Under the pieces are notes generated by a model. The model did no database searches. It saw only the letters and a list, made by a program, of their open reading frames with translations, and was not told the origin of the DNA. A stretch of 64,000 nucleotides of DNA from an uncultured Pseudoflavonifractor sp. (GTDB lineage Bacteria; Bacillota; Clostridia; Oscillospirales; Oscillospiraceae), in the NCBI GenBank assembly GCA_947425785.1, contig CANEAY010000006.1:43436-107435 (forward strand). The letters run 5' to 3'. This document shows positions 58,631 to 64,000 of this stretch, one piece after another. Each line of letters opens with the position of its first letter. The first letter of the stretch is position 1. Made by a program: the position numbers and the translations under genes.

Positions 58631-59500
58631 TCATTTTACAAGGAAGCCCGCCACCAGGGCGACGGCACCCGCCGCCCAGCAATAATAAGCGAAGGCGCCG
58701 AATTTCCCCTTGTCGGAGAGCAGGTTCACCAGACGAATGGCAAAGTAGCCCACCACAGCGGCCACCAAAGCGCCCACCAGGTAGACGGGCATCAGGCCCA
58801 TGTCTATGCTCCCCGCTTCCAGCACATCCTTCAGGGTGAGGATGTTGGCCCCCAGCACCGCTGGAAGGCTCATCAGGAAGGAGAAGCGCACGGCGAAGGC
58901 CCGGTCATAGCCCCGCAGAAGTCCGGCGGAGATGGTAATGCCGGAGCGGGAGATGCCGGGGAGGGTGCCGAAGGCCTGGGCAAAGCCCACCAGCACCGCA
59001 TCCATCAGGGTGGCGGTGCGCTCGGTCTTGCGGCCCTTGGCCATTCGGTCGGAAAAATACAGGATGAAGCCGGTGAGCAGCAGGGCCACGGAGACAAAGG
59101 TGACATTGCCCATGGCCGCCTCCACCCTGTCCTTGATGGGCAGGATAATGAAAAGGGGCAGGGTGGCGACGATGATGAGGAGCACCATCCGCCGGGCGGG
59201 GGGCGGCGCGCTCTGCGTTTGGCTGTCCCGCCGGGAGAAGAGACCGCCCACCAGAAGGAAAAATTCCCGGATCATCTCCCAGATATCCTGCCAGTAGTAG
59301 ACGAACACCGAGATGAGGGTGCCCAGGTGGAGCAGGACGGTGAAGAACATCTGGGTCTCCTCGTAATTCTCCACGCCGAAGAAGTGCTGGAACAGGGCCA
59401 GATGGCCCGAGCTGGAGATGGGCAGGAACTCCGCGACTCCCTGCAAAATGCCCATCAGGACAGATGATATGTAATTCAACGCGATCCCCTCCAGAAACAA
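58631..59500 (-). CDS. uppP: Undecaprenyl-diphosphate phosphatase
   Basis: ILQGVAEFLPISSSGHLAL; GTLPGISRSGITISAGLLRGYDR. Confidence 0.97.
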   Translation of the reverse strand: MFLEGIALNYISSVLMGILQGVAEFLPISSSGHLALFQHFFGVENYEETQMFFTVLLHLGTLISVFVYYWQDIWEMIREFFLLVGGLFSRRDSQTQSAPPPARRMVLLIIVATLPLFIILPIKDRVEAAMGNVTFVSVALLLTGFILYFSDRMAKGRKTERTATLMDAVLVGFAQAFGTLPGISRSGITISAGLLRGYDRAFAVRFSFLMSLPAVLGANILTLKDVLEAGSIDMGLMPVYLVGALVAAVVGYFAIRLVNLLSDKGKFGAFAYYCWAAGAVALVAGFLVK

Positions 59501-59586
59501 GCTTTCTTTTGACTATATTACCACACCCCGCCGGATATTTCCACTCTTTCCCTCCCACTTCACGAAACATTAAGAGGAGAGGGCGG

Positions 59587-60297
59587 TCATCCCTCCCTCT
59601 CCCCTGCCTTTTTCTTCTCCCCGATCTGCTTGTGAAGACACGCCAGGGCGTCGGACAGGCCACCCACCTGGTCGATGAGGCCCAGCCGCACCGCCTCCTC
59701 GCCATAGAGAACGCTGCCCACGTCTCCCGTCAGCTCCCCTGTCTCCAGCAGCAGAGAGAGGAAATCCTCCCGACGGATATGGCTGTGGGCGGTGACGAAG
59801 TCGATGATACGATCCTGGGTGCGCTGGAAATAGGCGAACATCTGGCTCACGCCGATGACTGTCCCCGACATCCGCACCGGGTGGATGGTCATGGCCGCCG
59901 AGGGGGCAATAAAAGAGGTCTTAGCCGCCACCGCCAGAGGTACGCCGATGGAATGACCGCCCCCCAGCACCATGGAGACCGTGGGCTTTGTCATGCCGGC
60001 GATGGTCTCGGCAATGGAGAGCCCCGCCTCGATGTCGCCCCCCACCGTGTTCACCAGCACCAGAAGGCCGTCCACCTCATCGCTCTCTTCCACCATGGCC
60101 AGCAGCGGCAGGACGTGCTCGTACTTCGTGGTCTTAACGGTAGAGGGCAAAAGCTGATGCCCCTCCACCTGGCCCACAATGGTGAGGGTGTGTATCGTCC
60201 CCTGCCGGGTGCGGATGAGGCTGCCGCCCAGCGCCTCGATATTGGCACGCTGGGTACCCTCCTGCTGTTCCTGTTCCTGCTCCTGTTCTTCCATCAT
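59587..60297 (-). CDS. ClpP-like protease (TepA family)
   Basis: LLVLVNTVGGDIEAGLSIAETIAGMTKPTVSMVLGGGHSIGVPLAVAAK. Confidence 0.88.
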   Translation of the reverse strand: MMEEQEQEQEQQEGTQRANIEALGGSLIRTRQGTIHTLTIVGQVEGHQLLPSTVKTTKYEHVLPLLAMVEESDEVDGLLVLVNTVGGDIEAGLSIAETIAGMTKPTVSMVLGGGHSIGVPLAVAAKTSFIAPSAAMTIHPVRMSGTVIGVSQMFAYFQRTQDRIIDFVTAHSHIRREDFLSLLLETGELTGDVGSVLYGEEAVRLGLIDQVGGLSDALACLHKQIGEKKKAGEREG

Positions 60298-60515
60298 GAT
60301 CCCTCCTTTTGTGGGGTTAGTATGCGCACAGGCCGGAAATTCATTCCAAATTACTCGGCGTAATTTGTCCTTTACATTGCTCTTTCCCCTTCTTTCCTCT
60401 CTTTCCCGCTCTTATCGACAAAAAACTATCTCTTTTCCTTTTATTCCGTCTCTTCTGTTCACTTTTCTTCTCATAACTTTACATAATTTTGTTACATAAT
60501 GACCACTACATTGAG

Positions 60516-60599
60516 TTATTCACACTTTTCACAGGTATTTCCACAGCCATGTATTAGCTCTCCCCCAGTTATTCCATAAATTATCCACAGTTTTTTCCA
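60516..60599. promoter_or_regulatory. Candidate DnaA-box cluster
   Basis: TTATTCACA (60516), TTATCCACA (60591), degenerate TTTTCACAG/TTTCCACAG in AT-rich intergenic DNA. Confidence 0.5.
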
Positions 60600-60718
60600 C
60601 CGCCCGCAAACGAATTTTATAAAAAAAGCAAACTAAGGATTCGGTATACATAATTTTTTCCGAGGCAGAAAAAAGTTCCCGCTATCCTCGGGATAACGGG
60701 AACTTTTCGGTACTTTCT

Positions 60719-61573
60719 TCAGTCTTTTTCCTTCTTGCGGCGCAGTTTTCCCTTCTCTCCCTGACGCTTGACGCTCTCCAGGGCCTCCGCCACACGGCCG
60801 GCGGTCATGCCGCTGTACCGGGAGCGGAACCGGCGGCTCATCATCTCGGTGCGGAGCATCAACTCGTCATAGCGCTCCTTCAGGGCACGGCCGGCATCGT
60901 CCAGCTGATCGGGCAGCAGGTCATCCAACCGCTCGGCAAAGCTCTCTTTGGCCTCCGCCAGCATATCGGTAAGCTCCGCCTTGCCCAGGTGGGCCTGGAG
61001 CCGCAGCTCGTCGCCCACCTTTTGCATCCGGGAGAGCATTTGAGATGTACGGGCCAGCTGGTAAATGGTGGCTCCGGCGTCACTGGCCAGCACGCCCAGG
61101 AAAAAGCCATCCAGCACATAGACCGCCAGATAGGGTATCTTCGCCAGAAGCCCCGCCACTCTGGGGTGGATAAAGTAGAGTACCAGAAAGGACAGCACGC
61201 CCCAGGTCAGGCACACCCACAGGCAGATACGGCCGTGGAGATTAAAACGGTACATACTGTAATCCCAGTATTTGATGTGGGTAGTGGTCTCCAAAAACCA
61301 ACCCACCAGGTATTCCCAGGCAGACATACACACCGTGGCGGTGAGATAGAACAGCACCGGCTTATCCATCAGGGGCTGGAACCAGCAGATCATCATCAGC
61401 ACGCCCACGCCGTAGATGGGACACAGAGGGCCGTAGAGAAAGCCCCGGGGAACGAACCGCCGCTCCAGGGTGGAGCAGTAGATGGTCTCCATACACCAGC
61501 CCAGAACAGAATAGACGATAAAATACAAAAAGGCCAGACTGATGGGCAGGCCGAAAAAGACAGGCTCTCCCAC
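60719..61573 (-). CDS. Putative ABC-transporter type IV (CmpB-like) membrane protein
   Basis: YFIVYSVLGWCMETIYCSTLERRFVPRGFLYGPLCPIYGVG. Confidence 0.88.
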   Translation of the reverse strand: MGEPVFFGLPISLAFLYFIVYSVLGWCMETIYCSTLERRFVPRGFLYGPLCPIYGVGVLMMICWFQPLMDKPVLFYLTATVCMSAWEYLVGWFLETTTHIKYWDYSMYRFNLHGRICLWVCLTWGVLSFLVLYFIHPRVAGLLAKIPYLAVYVLDGFFLGVLASDAGATIYQLARTSQMLSRMQKVGDELRLQAHLGKAELTDMLAEAKESFAERLDDLLPDQLDDAGRALKERYDELMLRTEMMSRRFRSRYSGMTAGRVAEALESVKRQGEKGKLRRKKEKD

Positions 61574-61576
61574 GCT

Positions 61577-62110
61577 TCACTCCTCCTCATCCTTGGCGCT
61601 CAACAGCTCCAGCACCTCATTATATACCCGCTCCGGCCTGGCCTTGAACCCAGCAATGAGCCGGTCTGCCTGGGCCTTGGAGGGGCACAAAAGCTCGATG
61701 GTCAGCAGGTTTCCGCTGTCGTCATCCAAAGTCATCCGGGCCACCAGAGAGCCGTCCTCCTTCTCTATGGCCTCCCCCCGGATCTGGGCGCTGCGCCGCA
61801 GGATGGCGTTCACCGCCGCCAAGTCCTGGTTGCACCGGCGGCGCACCGAGTAGGGCAGGCTGCTCTCACAGGCCTCCGAGTTGACGCTTCCTTTCTCCGT
61901 AATGGTATAGCGTCCGTCCTCCAGCAGAAGGTGGCCGCTTTCCACCAGCTCGGCGGTGGCCTCGGCAAAGTCGAAGTACTCCACCCCCTCGTGGCGCATG
62001 GCCAGCTCCATGAGGGTGTCGAAATCCACCGGCCCCGCCATACGGGCCATCAAATATAACTCCAACATTTTGATATCCAGTTTGTCATGGATGAAACCTT
62101 GTTTGGCCAT
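61577..62110 (-). CDS. DUF4364 family protein
   Basis: HDKLDIKMLELYLMARMAGPVDFDTLMELAM... RYTITEKG. Confidence 0.88.
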   Translation of the reverse strand: MAKQGFIHDKLDIKMLELYLMARMAGPVDFDTLMELAMRHEGVEYFDFAEATAELVESGHLLLEDGRYTITEKGSVNSEACESSLPYSVRRRCNQDLAAVNAILRRSAQIRGEAIEKEDGSLVARMTLDDDSGNLLTIELLCPSKAQADRLIAGFKARPERVYNEVLELLSAKDEEE

Positions 62111-62286
62111 AATGCGCTCCTTTAACCCTTTAGATAATGACCGCTTGGGGCTATTATACCGTTATTTCCCGCAAATGGCAAGTCCGCCCGCCCCCCTTCT
62201 TCTCTCCTTTTTCGCAAGGATGGCTTTGCTTTCTTCCTCCTGTTATGATATAGTGATCGCAAATAACCGACACACAGGAGGCCGCC

Positions 62287-62724
62287 ATGACCAAAATACT
62301 GTTCGTTTGCCACGGCAACATCTGCCGCTCCCCCATGGCGGAGAGCGTGATGACCCACCTGATCCGGGAGCGGGGCCGCTCCGATATCGTCGTGGCCTCT
62401 GCCGCCACCAGCACCGAGGAACTGGGCAACCCTGTCCACCCCGGCACCCGGCGGGTGCTGGCCGCCCACGGCGTCCCACTGGTGCCCCACCGTGCCCGGC
62501 AGATGACCCGCCGGGACGGCGAGGAGTACGACTATCTCATCGGCATGGACGGCGCCAACCTGCGCAATATGGCCCGCATCCTGGGCGGGCAAGAGGGCAT
62601 CCACGGCCTGCTGGACTGGAGCGGACACCCACGAGATATTGCCGATCCCTGGTACACCGGGGATTTTGAGGCCACCTTCCGGGATGTCTGGGAGGGGTGC
62701 GAGACCCTGCTGGATGACCTCTAA
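62287..62724 (+). CDS. Low molecular weight protein tyrosine phosphatase
   Basis: ILFVCHGNICRSPMAE; DYLIGMDGANLRNM; DIADPWYTGDF. Confidence 0.96.
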   Translation: MTKILFVCHGNICRSPMAESVMTHLIRERGRSDIVVASAATSTEELGNPVHPGTRRVLAAHGVPLVPHRARQMTRRDGEEYDYLIGMDGANLRNMARILGGQEGIHGLLDWSGHPRDIADPWYTGDFEATFRDVWEGCETLLDDL

Positions 62725-62726
62725 AC

Positions 62727-62768
62727 TCAAAAAAGCGGGAACGGCCCAAAGAGCCTTCCCGCTTTTTC
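62727..62768. terminator. Bidirectional terminator
   Basis: AAAAAAGCGGGAACGGC..GCCTTCCCGCTTTTT. Confidence 0.7.
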
Positions 62769-62773
62769 GCTTT

Positions 62774-63733
62774 TTACCATGTGGGTTCCGCCCCGCTCTC
62801 CCGGAGGGGCAGTTCATGGAAGATCCGGGCCACCAGTCCCTCATATTCTGTGGGATCGGTGGTCTTTTTCAGCTTCTTTTCGTACTTTTCCGCCCCTTCG
62901 AAGAGGCAAATTTGATAAAACCAGTGCTCTTTCATCCGTCCCAGAGCGTTTTTGCGGCTGCCAAAGTCAGAGGAATAGCCCTCAAAAAGCTCGGCGTCAT
63001 AGGCCTGCAGCTCTTCCCTGGTCACTCCCGGCCCGCCTTGGATACGCCGGGCCAAGGCGGGGTCTGCCGTCAATCCCCGGCCCAGCATCACCGCCGGGGT
63101 CTGGGGGTATCGGTCTGCAAATTCCTCGTACCGTTCTTTGGTGGTGAGGTCGCCGTTGTAACACAGGGGGTTGGCGCTTCCCGCCAGGACGGCGGCAAAA
63201 TACTCCGGCCGGGCAGGGCGGCGGTAGAGATCCTCCCGCACCCGGCAATGGACAGTGAGCTCTTCAATGGGATACCGATCAAACAGCTCCAACAGCCGGC
63301 CAAACTCCTCCGGTTCCTTCCGGCCCAGCCGGGTCTTGACGGAGATCTTCGCCGGGGCGGCGGCAAAGATGCCGTCCAGGAGCCGCTCCAGCCCCTCCAG
63401 GTCAGAGAGCAGTCCGCTCCCCTTCCCCTTGGCCACCACCGTGCCCGAGGGACAGCCCAGGTTCAGATTGACCTCCCGGTAGCCCATATCCACCAATGCC
63501 TTGGCCGCCCGGAGGAAATCCTCTGCCTTCTTGGTGAGCAGCTGGGGCACCACCGGCACCCCGGCGTTCACCTCCGGAGCAAAGTCCCGCTTGCTCCGGC
63601 CGGTGAAACGGCCGTCCTCCGTGGGGGAAAAGAAGGGGGTAAAGTATTTGTCTATCCCCGGGAAATAGCGGTGGTGGAGATTGCGCAGGACGTGGTCGGT
63701 GACGCCCTCCATGGGCGCGAAGTATAGCTTCAA
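62774..63733 (-). CDS. tRNA-dihydrouridine synthase
   Basis: YFAPMEGVTDHVLRN; NLNLGCPSGTVVAKGKGSGLL; VKTRLG; MLGRGLTADP. Confidence 0.95.
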   Translation of the reverse strand: MKLYFAPMEGVTDHVLRNLHHRYFPGIDKYFTPFFSPTEDGRFTGRSKRDFAPEVNAGVPVVPQLLTKKAEDFLRAAKALVDMGYREVNLNLGCPSGTVVAKGKGSGLLSDLEGLERLLDGIFAAAPAKISVKTRLGRKEPEEFGRLLELFDRYPIEELTVHCRVREDLYRRPARPEYFAAVLAGSANPLCYNGDLTTKERYEEFADRYPQTPAVMLGRGLTADPALARRIQGGPGVTREELQAYDAELFEGYSSDFGSRKNALGRMKEHWFYQICLFEGAEKYEKKLKKTTDPTEYEGLVARIFHELPLRESGAEPTW

Positions 63734-63834
63734 GGACGTATGCCGCCTTTCCTTTGTGATACCCAGTTAAAATAGATGCCATAAAAAATCGGGGCCCCCG
63801 CAAAAGCGATCCTCAGCTTTTGTGGGGAAGCGAA

Positions 63835-63895
63835 GAAATTCCCATCATAGCGCAGTTTTCGGCAAAGCCGGAAACGGAGCAGTGATGGGAATTTC
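63835..63895. other. Long inverted repeat next to tRNA-Ser fragment
   Basis: GAAATTCCCATCA ... TGATGGGAATTTC with inner CGGCAAAGCCG. Confidence 0.7.
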
Positions 63896-63900
63896 TGAGC

Positions 63901-63956
63901 TGGCGCAGCGGGTGGGATTCGAACCCACGTGTGGTTGCCCACAAACTGATTTCGAG
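63901..63956 (-). repeat. 3' fragment of tRNA-Ser(CGA), candidate att site
   Basis: Minus strand CTCGAAATCAGTTTGTGGGCAACCACACGTGGGTTCGAATCCCACCCGCTGCGCCA: anticodon loop, variable arm, T-arm, CCA; no 5' half. Confidence 0.75.
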
Positions 63957-64000
63957 TTTTATGGAGTCAAATTCCGTTAAAAGCACCAAAGGAACTTTAG

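Noticed and set aside
63730-63942. ORF MGNHTWVRIPPAAPAQKF...
   Set aside because: Translation through the tRNA-Ser fragment, spurious
63901-64000. Group I intron interrupting tRNA-Ser
   Set aside because: Interruption is near the anticodon loop but the flank ends in AAAA rather than the expected terminal G and no intron core is visible; an att duplication is a simpler explanation

Overview
The window is about 64 kb of GC-rich chromosome from a spore-forming Clostridia-like bacterium (inferred from spoIIR, spoVAD/AE, sleB-like, ireB and DUF4364 homologues). Most of it is housekeeping: alaS (5' truncated), holA, ispE, guaB, alr, pheST, ftsK/spoIIIE, uppP, tepA-like, dus, a BMP/nucleoside ABC transporter operon and small metabolic clusters. 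Recognisable cis-regulatory RNAs are a THF riboswitch with a Shine-Dalgarno-masking hairpin upstream of a folT-like gene, a tandem glycine riboswitch plus terminator upstream of an AGCS symporter, and a T-box leader upstream of pheST. The main accessory region is a compact 6.6 kb integrated element (49041-55693), bounded by a 45-bp perfect direct repeat of the 3' part of tRNA-Arg(ACG). It encodes a tyrosine integrase, an excisionase-like protein, an FtsK/TcpA-type ATPase, an HUH replication initiator, a small SSB-like protein and an SLH-domain surface protein. The SLH gene sits behind an unusual ~300-nt leader with competing pairings and short ORFs. A third truncated tRNA-Arg end lies 160 bp further out, and each of the three tRNA ends abuts a different terminator, suggesting serial integration. 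At the right edge, a 3' fragment of a tRNA-Ser(CGA) suggests a second element just outside the window. All functional calls come from reading the sequence; no searches or folding programs were run.
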